NCBI GenBank assembly: GCA_030655215.1
Contig: JAURVZ010000060.1
Span: 1-64,000, forward strand
Length of the DNA: 64,000 nucleotides
Origin: Pseudolabrys sp.
GTDB lineage: Bacteria; Pseudomonadota; Alphaproteobacteria; Rhizobiales; Xanthobacteraceae
Direction of reading: 5' to 3'
Within the stretch, counting starts at the first letter, position 1, and the number at the start of each line of letters is the position of its first letter. The position numbers and the translations under genes are program-made. Below, one piece after another: positions 44,438-53,937 of this stretch. The notes beneath the pieces are model-generated. The model ran no database searches. It worked only from the letters and a program-made list of their open reading frames with translations, and was not told the origin of the DNA.

Positions 44438-45610
44438 ATGATCCCCAATAGCTGGGCGGGCTTTGATTTCGGCCTCGGCGAGGATGCCGACATGCTGCGC
44501 CAATCCGTGCGTGGCTTTGCGCAGGACAAGATTGCGCCCCGGGCCGAGGAGATTGACCGGAGCAATGTGTTTCCGCGCGACCTCTGGCCGGAAATGGGCG
44601 CGCTCGGCCTGCATGGCATTACCGTCGATGAGGAATACGGTGGTTCCGGCTTGGGCTATCTCGCCCATTGCGTGGCGATGGAGGAAGTGTCGCGAGCGAG
44701 CGCCTCGGTCGGCCTGTCCTACGGCGCGCACTCCAATCTTTGCGTCAACCAGATCAATCGCAACGGCACGCCCGAGCAGAAGCGCAAATATTTGCCCAAG
44801 CTGATTTCCGGCGAGCATGTCGGCGCGCTGGCGATGTCTGAGCCAGGCGCCGGGTCCGATGTCGTGTCGATGACAACGCGGGCCGATAAAGTCGGCGACC
44901 GCTATGTGCTTAATGGCTCGAAGATGTGGATCACCAATGGTCCGATCGCTGAGACTCTGGTTGTCTATGCCAAGACCGACCGCACCGCCGGCGCGCGCGG
45001 CATCACCGCGTTCCTGATCGAAAAGGGTATGAAGGGTTTCGCGCCGGCGCAGAAGCTCGACAAATTGGGCATGCGCGGCTCGGATACATCCGAGTTGGTG
45101 TTTACCGATTGCGAAGTGCCGGCGGAGAATGTTCTTGGCGCCGTCGGCAATGGCGTCAATGTGCTGATGTCAGGTCTCGACTTCGAGCGTGTCGTGTTGG
45201 CCGCAGGGCCGCTGGGCATCATGCAAGCCTGCCTCGATCTCGTCATCCCTTATGTCCATGACCGCAAGCAATTCGGGCAGTCGATCGGCCGCTTTCAACT
45301 GATCCAGGCCAAGCTCGCCGACATGTATGTGTTGATGAACGCGGCCAAGGCTTACGTCTACGCGGTTGCGCGCGGCTGCGACGAGGGGAGGGTGACGCGC
45401 GAGGATGCCGCCGGCGCGATTCTCTATGCGGCCGAGAAGGCCACATGGATGACGCTGGAGGCGATCCAGTGCCTAGGTGGCAATGGCTACATCAACGACT
45501 TCCCGGCCGGGCGCCTGCTGCGTGACGCCAAGCTGTATGAAATCGGTGCGGGTACGAGCGAAATCCGCCGCATGCTGATCGGCCGGGAGATCTTCGAGAA
45601 GACCAAGTAG
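44438..45610 (+). CDS. ivd: Isovaleryl-CoA dehydrogenase
   Basis: ATG 44438 gives 390 residues. Acyl-CoA dehydrogenase features: [13 protein letters not shown] (FAD/substrate), [17 protein letters not shown], and the C-terminal [36 protein letters not shown]. The Glu in [19 protein letters not shown] is the active-site position used by IVDs, rather than the C-terminal Glu of other family members. It acts in leucine breakdown, upstream of methylcrotonyl-CoA carboxylase (mccB at 58967). Confidence 0.92.
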   Translation: MIPNSWAGFDFGLGEDADMLRQSVRGFAQDKIAPRAEEIDRSNVFPRDLWPEMGALGLHGITVDEEYGGSGLGYLAHCVAMEEVSRASASVGLSYGAHSNLCVNQINRNGTPEQKRKYLPKLISGEHVGALAMSEPGAGSDVVSMTTRADKVGDRYVLNGSKMWITNGPIAETLVVYAKTDRTAGARGITAFLIEKGMKGFAPAQKLDKLGMRGSDTSELVFTDCEVPAENVLGAVGNGVNVLMSGLDFERVVLAAGPLGIMQACLDLVIPYVHDRKQFGQSIGRFQLIQAKLADMYVLMNAAKAYVYAVARGCDEGRVTREDAAGAILYAAEKATWMTLEAIQCLGGNGYINDFPAGRLLRDAKLYEIGAGTSEIRRMLIGREIFEKTK

Positions 45611-45685
45611 CTCGGCCATTAACGAATTCGAATGCCGAATCACTGACCCATTGGCCGACCAACTCAGCCAGTGGAGACATGATCC

Positions 45686-45970
45686 ATGATGCGCGTGCGC
45701 TTGAAAGCCGATGGCCGAATTGTCGAGATCCTGCCGGACGGCCAAGAGAAAACCGTCGAACACCGGGATCCGGCTGCTTTTGTGCGTCACGTCCGCTCGC
45801 GCTGCGGCCTGACCCAGGCGGCTTTCGCGGAAAAGATCGAAGTTCCAATCGAGACAGTACGGAACTGGGAACAGGGCAAGCGCAATCCGCGCGGGCCGGC
45901 CCGGGCGTTGCTGAAGCTGATCGATAGCGCCCCGGAAGCGGCTTTTGCCGCGCTGGGTGGCCGCCGCTGA
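45686..45970 (+). CDS. Xre-family helix-turn-helix protein (antitoxin-like, orphan)
   Basis: The 94-residue protein has an N-terminal beta segment (MMRVRLKADGRIVEILPDG), then an HTH domain (RSRCGLTQAAFAEKIEVPIETVRNWEQGKRNPRGPAR). This is the layout of type II antitoxins of the HigA/MqsA group. No toxin-like ORF lies in the 75 bases before it or after it. It may be a domesticated antitoxin or a small regulator. Its target is unknown. Confidence 0.85.
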   Translation: MMRVRLKADGRIVEILPDGQEKTVEHRDPAAFVRHVRSRCGLTQAAFAEKIEVPIETVRNWEQGKRNPRGPARALLKLIDSAPEAAFAALGGRR

Positions 45971-46047
45971 AGGTTTTCTGGTCGCTTGGCAGGCTGGCTT
46001 TGACCGGGCATTGTCCCGGTCCGCCCGCTTGTTCCCAGGAGACCGGA

Positions 46048-46872
46048 ATGCAATTCGTTGACGCTCATGGCGCCCATATCCCGCAGATCGGGCTCGGCAC
46101 CATGACCCTGAAAGATGATGTCTGCGTGAAGGCGGTGAAGGCCGCGCTGGACATGGGTTACACCCATCTCGACACCGCCGCGTTCTACGCCAATGAGCGC
46201 GAAGTCGGCGAGGGGCTGCGGGCCTGGGGCGGCAAGCGCGAAGACGTATTCGTCACGACGAAAGTGCGCGAGAACAATTTGTCACCTGAGAATTTCAACA
46301 AGTCGCTCGATCAGAGCCTCACCAATCTGAAATTGCCTTATGTCGACTTGTTGCTGATCCACTGGAACAACAAGGACATTCCATTTTCCGTCAGCGTCGC
46401 GGCTTTATGCGCTGCGAAAAAGGATGGTCGCGCCAAACATGTCGGCGTCGCCAACTTCACCACCACGATGCTGGACGAAGCCTGGGCGGTGACGACCGAG
46501 CCCTTGGTCTGCAACCAGATCGAGATGCATCCTTACATCAACCAGGACACGGTCGTCGCGGCGAGCGAGAAGCACGGCATGGCGGTCGTCGCCTATTGCC
46601 CGATCGCGCGCGGCAAACTGGAGGGTGGCGACGCGCTTGAGCGCATTGGCGAGGCGCATGGCAAGAGCGCGGCACAGGTCTCGCTGCGTTATCTGATTCA
46701 GCGTGGCGCGGTGCCGATCCCGCGCACCGCGACGCCCGCGCACCAGAAAGCCAATCTCGACGTTTTTGATTTCGCTCTTAGCGACGCCGAAATGGCGGAA
46801 GTGAAGAAATTGAACGCCGCCAACATGCGTTTGATTACGCCTCCCCAGTCGCCTGTGTGGGATATTCCATGA
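46048..46872 (+). CDS. Aldo/keto reductase (DkgA/B type)
   Basis: ATG 46048, after CCAGGAGA, gives 274 residues. AKR motifs: MGYTHLDTAAFYANEREVG (Asp, Tyr), FVTTKVRENN (Lys), DLLLIHWNN (His), and the NADPH site IPRTATPAHQKANLDVF. It most resembles 2,5-diketo-D-gluconate reductases, which reduce methylglyoxal and other carbonyls. Its stop overlaps the next start (ATGA). A second AKR gene follows that gene. Confidence 0.92.
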   Translation: MQFVDAHGAHIPQIGLGTMTLKDDVCVKAVKAALDMGYTHLDTAAFYANEREVGEGLRAWGGKREDVFVTTKVRENNLSPENFNKSLDQSLTNLKLPYVDLLLIHWNNKDIPFSVSVAALCAAKKDGRAKHVGVANFTTTMLDEAWAVTTEPLVCNQIEMHPYINQDTVVAASEKHGMAVVAYCPIARGKLEGGDALERIGEAHGKSAAQVSLRYLIQRGAVPIPRTATPAHQKANLDVFDFALSDAEMAEVKKLNAANMRLITPPQSPVWDIP

Positions 46873-47339
46873 GCCGCGCCTTCCTCGCGGTGGCCGTCGC
46901 CGCGTTGCTATGGTCGGGCGTGGCTTCTGCGCAGGGGCCGGGTCAGGCGGTGCGTGATTTCGTGACTCTGCAGGGCTGCATCAAGTCAAAACCGGGCGCG
47001 GAGGAAAGCTGCCTCGGTGTGGTATCGGATCCGTGTCTGCAAAATACCGGCGGCACCACGGTGGAGATGTCGAACTGCCTGCAGCGCGAGCAATCGATCT
47101 GGGACGATGTGCTGAATGAAACCTTCAAGCGTCTACGCGAAAAGCTGGACGACGCGCAGAAGATTAAGTTGCGCGACATGCAGCGCGCCTGGATTGCCTC
47201 GCGTGACAAGACGTGCGCGTTTTACTGGGACTTCTCTCAGGGCACGATGGCTGTGCCGATGAGTGCGGAATGCGCCAGCCGGGAAACGGCGCGCCGTGCG
47301 ATCTTCCTGCTTCGATTTCTGCTCGATGACCATAAATAG
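46869..47339 (+). CDS. LprI/DUF1311-like exported protein
   Basis: ATG 46869, 4 bases inside the AKR stop, gives 156 residues with a signal peptide (ending ASA/QG). The mature part shows the LprI pattern: CLQREQSIWDDVLNETFKRLREKLDDAQKIKLRDMQRAWIASRDKTC with paired Cys. Mycobacterial LprI inhibits lysozyme. Whether this does is unknown. It is cotranscribed with the flanking AKR genes, and its function beside them is unclear. Confidence 0.85.
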   Translation: MSRAFLAVAVAALLWSGVASAQGPGQAVRDFVTLQGCIKSKPGAEESCLGVVSDPCLQNTGGTTVEMSNCLQREQSIWDDVLNETFKRLREKLDDAQKIKLRDMQRAWIASRDKTCAFYWDFSQGTMAVPMSAECASRETARRAIFLLRFLLDDHK

Positions 47340-47351
47340 CGGAGCGTCACC

Positions 47352-48170
47352 ATGCAATCTGTTGAAAGCCACGGTTTCAAGCTGCCGATCGTCGGTCTCG
47401 GTACCTGGCAACTGACCGGGCGCGATTGCGCGCGGCTGGTCGAGCAGGCGATCCGGCTCGGCTATCGCCACATCGACACGGCGCAGATGTACGGCAATGA
47501 GGCGGAAGTCGGCGAGGGTGTGCGCGCCTCCGGCAAGCGCAACGAGGTGGTTGTGACCACCAAGGTGCAGCCGGAACGGCTGGCGCCGCATGACCTTGAG
47601 CGCTCGGTCAAGGAGAGCCTGGTCAAGCTGCGGCTCGACCATGTCGATCTGTTGCTGATCCACTGGCCGAACCCGCGCGTTCCGCTGGCCGAGACACTCG
47701 GCGCCATGGCCAAGCTGAAGAAGGAAGGTTTCACGCGGCATATGGGCGTGTCGAACTTCACCGTCGCGCTGCTCGATGAGGCCACTAAAGTTTGCAGCGA
47801 GCCGCTGGTTTGCAATCAGTTCGAGTGCCATCCGTTTCTCAATCCGGCCAAGGTGATCGAGGCCTGCAAGAAGCATGGCATGGCGGTGGTCGCCTATAGC
47901 CCGATCGCACGCGGCGGCGCGAAGGGCGATGCCGTGCTGGAGAAGATCGCCAAGGCGCATAACAAGAGCGCGGCGCAGATCAGCCTGCGCTATCTCGTGC
48001 AGCGCGACATTGTCGTCATTCCGCGCACCAGCAAGATCGAGCGGCTGGCGGAGAACATCGCGCTGTTCGACTTTGCCCTGAGCGATGCCGAAATGGCGGA
48101 AATCGCTACGCTGGCGCAAAGCCAAGGCAAGCGCATCGTCGACTGGCAGTGGTCACCCAAGTGGGACTGA
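47352..48170 (+). CDS. Aldo/keto reductase (paralogue)
   Basis: The 272-residue protein parallels the AKR at 46048: [44 protein letters not shown] and [15 protein letters not shown]. The active-site Asp, Tyr, Lys and His are kept. It lies 12 bases after the LprI-like gene and its last 22 bases overlap queC, so this is one dense operon. Substrates of the two AKRs probably overlap but need not be the same. Confidence 0.92.
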   Translation: MQSVESHGFKLPIVGLGTWQLTGRDCARLVEQAIRLGYRHIDTAQMYGNEAEVGEGVRASGKRNEVVVTTKVQPERLAPHDLERSVKESLVKLRLDHVDLLLIHWPNPRVPLAETLGAMAKLKKEGFTRHMGVSNFTVALLDEATKVCSEPLVCNQFECHPFLNPAKVIEACKKHGMAVVAYSPIARGGAKGDAVLEKIAKAHNKSAAQISLRYLVQRDIVVIPRTSKIERLAENIALFDFALSDAEMAEIATLAQSQGKRIVDWQWSPKWD

Positions 48171-48871
48171 CTACCTCCACCGATTCCGCACTCGTTCTCT
48201 TCTCTGGCGGCCAGGACTCGACCGTGGCGCTTGCTTGGGCGCTGGAGCGCTATGCCCGCGTCGAGACAATCGGCTTCGACTATGGCCAGCGCCATGTCAT
48301 CGAGCTCGATGTACGGCCGCGCTTACGCGAGCGCATGGCCGCCTTGAAACCGGAATGGAAAGCCCGGCTCGGCGACGACCACCGTATTTCGCTCGATGCC
48401 CTTGGCGCCATCTCGGACTCGGCGCTCACCTCGGAAACCGCCATCGCCTTCGCCGAGAGCGGCCTGCCGAACACCTTTGTTCCCGCCCGCAACCTGATCT
48501 TCTTCACCTTTGCCGGCGCGCTGGCCTACCGCCGCGGCGCCCGCCATATCGTCGCCGGCATGTGCGAAACCGACTATTCCGGCTATCCGGATTGCCGCGA
48601 CGACACGATCAAGGCGATGCAGGTGGCGCTCAGTCTCGGCCTCGACAAGCGGGTCATCATCCATACCCCGTTAATGTGGATCGACAAGGCGGCGACCTTC
48701 GCTCTGGCGCTGGAAATCGCAGGGCAGGCCTTCCTGGATGTCGTTGTCGAGGACACCCATACCTGTTACTTGGGCGACCGCGCGCACCGGCACCCTTGGG
48801 GTTATGGCTGCGGCGCGTGCCCGGCCTGCCAATTGCGGGCGCAAGGCTATGCTCAATTTATCGCCCAGTGA
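48149..48871 (+). CDS. queC: 7-cyano-7-deazaguanine (preQ0) synthase
   Basis: A GTG at 48149 (another at 48161) gives about 240 residues. The PP-loop SGGQDST (19-25) binds ATP. The zinc-binding [22 protein letters not shown] motif is at the C-terminus. [18 protein letters not shown] and [12 protein letters not shown] are QueC motifs. It makes preQ0 for queuosine tRNA modification. It overlaps the upstream AKR by 22 bases, so cotranslation is likely. A VUT transporter follows at once. Confidence 0.94.
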   Translation: MVTQVGLTTSTDSALVLFSGGQDSTVALAWALERYARVETIGFDYGQRHVIELDVRPRLRERMAALKPEWKARLGDDHRISLDALGAISDSALTSETAIAFAESGLPNTFVPARNLIFFTFAGALAYRRGARHIVAGMCETDYSGYPDCRDDTIKAMQVALSLGLDKRVIIHTPLMWIDKAATFALALEIAGQAFLDVVVEDTHTCYLGDRAHRHPWGYGCGACPACQLRAQGYAQFIAQ

Positions 48872-48891
48872 CGTGACGAAAGCGCCTCGCA

Positions 48892-49458
48892 ATGATGACG
48901 AATGACCTGCGCCGGAACATCGAAGGTGCCATCTTCCTGGTACTGTTCTGCCTGACCATTCCGGTGGCCAACTGGATGATTGGCAATGTCGGCACGGCCT
49001 GTGTCCCGAACGGTCCGTGCCTGCTGCCGGTGGCGCCGGGCCTGATGGCTCCCTCAGGCGTACTGATGATCGGTATCGCTTTGGTGCTGCGCGATCTGGT
49101 GCAGCGCCGCCTTGGCGTTGAATTCGGCATTGCCGCCATTATCGCCGGCGCCGCGCTGTCGGCAGGCCTCGCGCCGCGCTCGCTGGTGATCGCCTCCACG
49201 GCGGCCTTCCTGCTGTCCGAACTGGCCGATTTCGCCGTCTATACGCCGCTGGCCAAGCGCCGGCTGGTGACGGCGGTGGTCGCCTCCAGCATGGTCGGGC
49301 TGGTCGTGGACTCGTTCATCTTCCTTTACCTTGCCTTCGGATCGCTGGATTTCCTCGCCGGCCAGATTGTCGGCAAAGCCTGGATGGTTCTTCTGTCGAT
49401 CCCGCTGGTCGCCTATCTCCGCCGCCGTGATGTAAAACTTGGTCTCAATCCTGTTTAG
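48892..49458 (+). CDS. VUT-family membrane protein (putative preQ0/queuosine-precursor transporter)
   Basis: The 188-residue protein has about six transmembrane segments and the VUT (PF02592) marks PVANWMIGN, APSGVLMIGIALVLRDLVQ, LLSELADFAVYTPL and MVGLVVDSFIFLYLAFG. E. coli YhhQ of this family imports preQ0. Its position 20 bases after queC fits that role. It is otherwise assigned by homology and neighbourhood. Confidence 0.87.
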   Translation: MMTNDLRRNIEGAIFLVLFCLTIPVANWMIGNVGTACVPNGPCLLPVAPGLMAPSGVLMIGIALVLRDLVQRRLGVEFGIAAIIAGAALSAGLAPRSLVIASTAAFLLSELADFAVYTPLAKRRLVTAVVASSMVGLVVDSFIFLYLAFGSLDFLAGQIVGKAWMVLLSIPLVAYLRRRDVKLGLNPV

Positions 49459-49493
49459 ATTTGCCCGTCTGACCGTTCAAGCGAGTAGCATCC

Positions 49494-50231
49494 ATGACCA
49501 CACCGATGACGATGACGATCACGCCGACCGCGGCCAACCCCGCAACGCTTGACGTCTTGCGCACAGTCACGACCGGCACGGTGACGACGATCCTGCTGAA
49601 AAAGGGCATTCGCCATTCCTGGATGAAGGGCGCGATGCCATTCGGTCACACCGGCAAACGCATCGTCGGCCCGGCCTTCACCTTGCGCTTCGTGCCGGTG
49701 CGCGAGGACCTTGCTACGCCGGCGAGCTGGCTCAATCCGATCTCGACGCGCTCGGCCATCGAAGCGATGCCGGACGGCTGTATCTGCGTCGCCGACGCCA
49801 TGGGCAACATTGGCGCCGGCATCTTCGGCGACATCCTCTGCATGCGCATGGTCAAGCGCAACGTGCAGGCGCTCATCACCGATGGCGTGATGCGCGACAA
49901 ACACGGCGTGCTCGGCACGGGTCTGCCGGTGTGGTGTCAGGGCGTTGCCGCGCCGGCCTCGGTCAACCAGTTGACCTTTGTCGGCTGGAACGAGCCGATC
50001 GGCTGCGGCGGCTCCGCGATTTTCCCGGGCGACATTATCGTCGCCGATGATGACGGCGCGGTGGTGATCCCGCATGATCTTGTCGAGTTCGTCACGCATG
50101 AGGGCGCCGAACACGAACTGATGGAAAGCTGGCTGGTCGGCGAAGTGGAGAAGGGCGCCAAGCTGCCCGGTCTTTATCCGCCGAACGACGAGAACAAGAA
50201 GCGTTACGAGGACTGGAAGAAGTCGCGCTAA
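49494..50231 (+). CDS. RraA-like / HMG-CHA aldolase-family protein
   Basis: The 245-residue protein has the RraA fold: TTGTVTTILLKKGIRHSWM, GPAFTLRFVPV, ADAMGNIGAGIFGDILCMRMV and the TDGVMRDKHG metal/substrate motif. It ends with a DDDGAVVIPHDLVEFV segment. RraA proteins inhibit RNase E, while longer members are 4-hydroxy-4-methyl-2-oxoglutarate aldolases. The G-x3-RD-type motif fits the aldolase group. The exact role is uncertain. Confidence 0.85.
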   Translation: MTTPMTMTITPTAANPATLDVLRTVTTGTVTTILLKKGIRHSWMKGAMPFGHTGKRIVGPAFTLRFVPVREDLATPASWLNPISTRSAIEAMPDGCICVADAMGNIGAGIFGDILCMRMVKRNVQALITDGVMRDKHGVLGTGLPVWCQGVAAPASVNQLTFVGWNEPIGCGGSAIFPGDIIVADDDGAVVIPHDLVEFVTHEGAEHELMESWLVGEVEKGAKLPGLYPPNDENKKRYEDWKKSR

Positions 50232-50270
50232 GGTCGTCCGTCTTAACTCTTGGCTGGTGAAGCGAAGGCT

Positions 50271-51062
50271 ATGTTCTTCATTCTGTCCAAGACAGTCGGC
50301 GCCCTGTCGCGGCCCTCGTCGCTGATCGCCATCGTCGGCATTGCCGGACTGATTTTGCTGCTGACGCGCTTCAATCGTACCGGTCAGCGGCTGGTCATTG
50401 CTTGCGTCGTGCTGCTGATTATTGCTGGCGTGTCGCCGCTCGCCGGCATTCTCACCCACACGTTGGAAAGCCGCTTTCCGAAATGGGATGCCTCGCACGG
50501 GGTGCCGGACGGCATTGTCGTTCTCGGTGGTGCGCTGTCGCCGGGCCTGTCGCGCCGTCATGGCGTGCCAATCATCGGACAGGATGCCAGCCGCATCACG
50601 GCAATTGCCAAGCTGGCGCGCGATTATCCGAATGCGCGCATCATCTATAGCGGCGGGGACGGCACCTTGCTGGCGAGGGACGGCGCCGAGGCTGAATATG
50701 TGGTTCCTTTGCTGGAAAGGTTCGGCGTCGCCCGGGCGCGCATCACGCTGGAGCCGCGCTCCCGCAACACGGCGGAGAATGCCGCCTTCAGCAAGGACAT
50801 CGCCCAGCCAAAACCGAACGAGCGCTGGCTGCTGGTGACGTCTGCGCAGCATATGCCGCGTTCTGTCGGCGCCTTCCGGCACGCCGGCTTTGCGGTTGAG
50901 GCTTACCCGGTCGCGTGGCAAAGCGACGTGCGCTATCGCTTCACGCCGAGCCTGGGCATTGGCGGCAACCTGTCGCGGCTGGATTCCGTCGCCAACGAAT
51001 ATGTCGGCCTGCTTGCCTATTGGCTGACTGGCCGGTCGTCGGCGCTTTTCCCGACGCCTTGA
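50271..51062 (+). CDS. YdcF/ElyC-family (DUF218) membrane protein
   Basis: ATG 50271 gives 263 residues with two N-terminal transmembrane helices (SSLIAIVGIAGLILLL, LVIACVVLLIIAGVSPLAG), then a DUF218 domain: DGIVVLGGALSPGLSRRHG, ARIIYSGGDGTLLARDGAEAEY, EPRSRNTAENAAFS, LLVTSAQHMPRSVGAFRHAG. ElyC acts in envelope glycan lipid-carrier metabolism in E. coli. The domain faces the periplasm. Function here is inferred only from family. Confidence 0.87.
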   Translation: MFFILSKTVGALSRPSSLIAIVGIAGLILLLTRFNRTGQRLVIACVVLLIIAGVSPLAGILTHTLESRFPKWDASHGVPDGIVVLGGALSPGLSRRHGVPIIGQDASRITAIAKLARDYPNARIIYSGGDGTLLARDGAEAEYVVPLLERFGVARARITLEPRSRNTAENAAFSKDIAQPKPNERWLLVTSAQHMPRSVGAFRHAGFAVEAYPVAWQSDVRYRFTPSLGIGGNLSRLDSVANEYVGLLAYWLTGRSSALFPTP

Positions 51063-51165
51063 AGCGCACCCTCGAATTGGACGCTCGATCAACTGAACAA
51101 GCCGATCGATCATTTCCCGAGCGCCTGAGGCGCAGTATCAGCGCCCGTCAAAACAACAGGAGCTG

Positions 51166-51561
51166 ATGATGATCAACGTCAAACAATTGATGGAAGCGGC
51201 AAATGCCGCCGTGCCGCGCATAACGCCGGCGAAAGCGCAGCAGATTATTGCGCAGGACGACGCCCTTGTCGTCGACGTGCGTGATGCGCAAGAGGTTGAA
51301 AAGACCGGCATGATTGCCGGTGCGGTCAACGTGTCGCGCGGCATGCTCGAATTCCGCGCCGATCCGGACTCGCCATATTATGACAAGCGTTTCGACAAGA
51401 GCCGCTCGGTCATCCTGTACTGCGCTTCCGGCGGCCGTTCCGCCTTGAGCGCCAAGGTCCTCAAGGACATGGGCTATCGTCAGGTGTTCAATCTCGGCGC
51501 CTTCAAGGATTGGGCCGAGAGCGGCGCGCCGGTTGAGAGCGCTTTGGTGCCGGCGGGTTGA
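51166..51561 (+). CDS. Rhodanese-like protein
   Basis: The 131-residue single-domain protein has VVDVRDAQEVEKTGMIAGAVNVSRG and the active-site loop CASGGRSA with Cys86. Such domains carry sulfane sulfur. It has no signal peptide. ACAGGAG precedes the ATG pair at 51166. The donor and acceptor are not known. It lies 104 bases after the YdcF gene. Confidence 0.9.
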   Translation: MMINVKQLMEAANAAVPRITPAKAQQIIAQDDALVVDVRDAQEVEKTGMIAGAVNVSRGMLEFRADPDSPYYDKRFDKSRSVILYCASGGRSALSAKVLKDMGYRQVFNLGAFKDWAESGAPVESALVPAG

Positions 51562-51587
51562 CGGTAAGCACCAAGACTCGGCCGCTC

Positions 51588-52274
51588 TCAAGGGGCGTGG
51601 TCGAACGCTCGGCGCGCTTCGGACGAAAACTGCCGGCGCCACATCACGATCACCACGCCGGTGGTCGTCAGCGCCAGCTCGAGCGGGCCGATGAACCAGC
51701 CGAGATAACCGAGCGCAAAGAAGAAGGCGCGCTGGCCGCGGTTGAAATGCTGGCCGGCATCGGCGCAGAGCCGCGCGGCGCGGTGGGCGAATTGCCGGGC
51801 ACCGGGCGTGTCCTTCTCCTCCACCGGCGGCGCAGCGCCGACCATGATGGCGAGGTAATTGAACAGCCGGTATGACCAGGCGAATTTGAAAAACGCATAA
51901 ATGCAGATGACGGCGAGGCCGAGGATCTTGGCCTCCCACATTTCCGGCGTCACCGGCACGGCGAAGGGCAGGGTGCCGATCACGGTCAGCACCTGCTCCG
52001 GCGCGCGCATCAAGGTCAGCGTGCCGCCGATGGCGATCAGGCTGGTTGAGGCAAAGAACGCCGTGCCGTTCTGCAAGGCGGCCGTCACCTGCGAGTCGAC
52101 GATGCGCACCTCGCGCGTCAGCAGCTCCCTCATCCAGTCATCGCGATAGGCGTTCATCAGCGCGTTCAGGCTGGTTTTGCCCTTGGCGGTCTTTTCGATC
52201 ACCACCGAATAGATCAACCAGCAGGCGAGAAACCAGCCAAGCGCCAGAGTATCGGGCAGGGTGAAAGCCAGCAT
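51588..52274 (-). CDS. DUF599-family membrane protein
   Basis: ATG 52274, with AAGGAA upstream, gives 228 residues. DUF599 marks: LGWFLACWLIYSVVIE, MNAYRDDWMRELLTREVRIVDSQVTAALQNGTAFFASTSLIAIGG, and FAWSYRLFNYLAIMVGA. Four transmembrane segments are apparent. The family is of unknown function and is widespread in proteobacteria. It lies between the rhodanese and the GST genes, on the opposite strand, with its promoter overlapping that of the GSTs. Confidence 0.85.
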   Translation of the reverse strand: MLAFTLPDTLALGWFLACWLIYSVVIEKTAKGKTSLNALMNAYRDDWMRELLTREVRIVDSQVTAALQNGTAFFASTSLIAIGGTLTLMRAPEQVLTVIGTLPFAVPVTPEMWEAKILGLAVICIYAFFKFAWSYRLFNYLAIMVGAAPPVEEKDTPGARQFAHRAARLCADAGQHFNRGQRAFFFALGYLGWFIGPLELALTTTGVVIVMWRRQFSSEARRAFDHAP

Positions 52275-52448
52275 CGCAAATTCCTTGGAGAATCCGTCCC
52301 GCACAGGATGCCCGCTGGAACGACCTCCGACAACCGGCCGTGATTGATGAGCGCGGCTGTTGGCGGCCATTCGCAAAATTCATTTGCCGCCGCGCCGCCG
52401 GGCCCGCACCCTGATACTGTCGAACGCAGGCGGGGAGCCGGGCAGGCC

Positions 52449-53126
52449 ATGACGTTGAAACTGATTATCGGCAACAAGAAGTATTCGAGCTGGTCGTTCC
52501 GGCCGTGGATCGCACTGACCGTCGCCGGCATTCCGTTCGAGGAGAGGGTGATCCCGTTCGAGACCGAGGAATTCACCCGCGAGGTCGGCGTTGTCTCCGG
52601 CACCGGCAAGGTGCCGGTGCTGATCGACGGCGAACTCAGCATCTGGGAGTCGCTGGCCATTCTCGAATATGTCGCCGAGAAATTCCCGGACGCCGGCCTG
52701 TGGCCGAAGGACGTCGCGGCGCGCGCCCATGCCCGCGTTGTGGCTAACGAGATGCACGCCGGCTTCCAGGCATTGCGCAATCATCTTCCGTGTAATTTTG
52801 CCAGGCGCGTCATCAAGCGCGAACTGCTGCCGCCGGTGGCGGGCAATGTGCAGCGTATCGAGGCGCTTTGGGCCGATTGCCGCGCGCGCTTTGGTGCCGC
52901 AGGACCGTTCCTGTTTGGCGCCTTCAGCAACGCGGACGCGATGTATGCCCCGGTGGTCAATCGTTTGCATATTTATGACGTCGATGTCAGCGAGGGGACG
53001 CGCGCCTATATGAAGGCGGTGATGGCGCTGCCGGCCTGGCAGGAATGGGTTGACGCCGGTATCAAGGAGCCTTGGCTGTTTGCCGAGGATGAAGTCGACT
53101 GGCCGGCCACGCACAACATCACCTGA
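52449..53126 (+). CDS. Glutathione S-transferase-like protein
   Basis: ATG 52449 gives 225 residues. N-terminal thioredoxin-fold domain: LIIGNKKYSSWSFRPWIAL (Ser-containing active-site loop), TGKVPVLIDGELSIWESLAILEYVAEKFP. The helical C-terminal domain has FLFGAFSNADAMYAPVVNR. It belongs to the same type as the next gene, 14 bases downstream, with 229 residues: a tandem duplication. Substrates are unknown. Confidence 0.9.
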   Translation: MTLKLIIGNKKYSSWSFRPWIALTVAGIPFEERVIPFETEEFTREVGVVSGTGKVPVLIDGELSIWESLAILEYVAEKFPDAGLWPKDVAARAHARVVANEMHAGFQALRNHLPCNFARRVIKRELLPPVAGNVQRIEALWADCRARFGAAGPFLFGAFSNADAMYAPVVNRLHIYDVDVSEGTRAYMKAVMALPAWQEWVDAGIKEPWLFAEDEVDWPATHNIT

Positions 53127-53140
53127 GCGGAAGCACACGC

Positions 53141-53830
53141 ATGTCCCTAACCCTGGTTATCGGCAACAAGAACTACTCCTCCTGGTCGCTGCGGCCGTGG
53201 ATAGCGATGAAAGTGGCGAATATCCCGTTCGAGGAAGTCGTCATTCCGCTCTATGTGCCGGGCAGCTCCGAGCACATCCAGAAGTATTCGCCGGCCGGCA
53301 AGGTGCCGATCCTGATCGACGGCGACGACACGGTCTGGGAGTCGCTGGCCATCCTTGAGCATCTTGCCGACCGCTTTCCGGCAGCAAGGCTGTGGCCGGA
53401 CGACCGCCGCGCCCGCTCTTACGCCCGCGCGGCGGCGACAGAGATGCATGGCGGTTTTCAGCCTTTGCGCCAGCACTGCACGATGAACCTGTGGCTGCCG
53501 CCTCGCGAGCGGCCGCAGCCGCCGGAGGTGCTGGACAATATCAAGCGCATCGAGACGATCTGGGCCGAGTGCCGCGGCCGTTTCGGCAATGGCGGTCCGT
53601 TCCTGTTCGGCACGTTCGGCAATGCCGATGCAATGTATGCACCTGTGGTGGCGCGCTTCCATAACCACGGCCTGCCGGTCGGGCCGGAGACGCGCGCCTA
53701 TATGAAAGCGGTAATGGACCTTCCCGCCTGGCAAGAATGGTACGACGCCGCCATGAAGGAAACCCGGGTGATGCAGCACAACGAGCCGGACTGGCCGCTG
53801 GTGCGCGGCGTGCCTTATACGCAGGGCTGA
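53141..53830 (+). CDS. Glutathione S-transferase-like protein (tandem paralogue)
   Basis: The 229-residue protein begins MSLTLVIGNKNYSSWSLRPWIAMKVANIPFEEVVIPLY and keeps AGKVPILIDGDDTVWESLAILEHLADRFP, and FLFGTFGNADAMYAPVVARF. It differs from its neighbour mainly in the middle helices and C-terminus, which end VRGVPYTQG. Both genes have GST folds with Ser in the active loop, typical of the maleylacetoacetate-isomerase-like class. Confidence 0.9.
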   Translation: MSLTLVIGNKNYSSWSLRPWIAMKVANIPFEEVVIPLYVPGSSEHIQKYSPAGKVPILIDGDDTVWESLAILEHLADRFPAARLWPDDRRARSYARAAATEMHGGFQPLRQHCTMNLWLPPRERPQPPEVLDNIKRIETIWAECRGRFGNGGPFLFGTFGNADAMYAPVVARFHNHGLPVGPETRAYMKAVMDLPAWQEWYDAAMKETRVMQHNEPDWPLVRGVPYTQG

Positions 53831-53937
53831 GCCGACGAAAGGCGCCGAACCAAAGTTCCATTCGTGCGTTGAGGTCCACAGTCCGCCCGCTTTACCGCGG
53901 GGCGGAACCCGCCTTTGTTTGCCGACAGGCCAGCGCC

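Noticed and set aside
49455-51113. 552-codon minus-strand ORF across the RraA-like and YdcF genes
   Set aside because: It spans two plus-strand genes with clear motifs and their gap; its product is low complexity.
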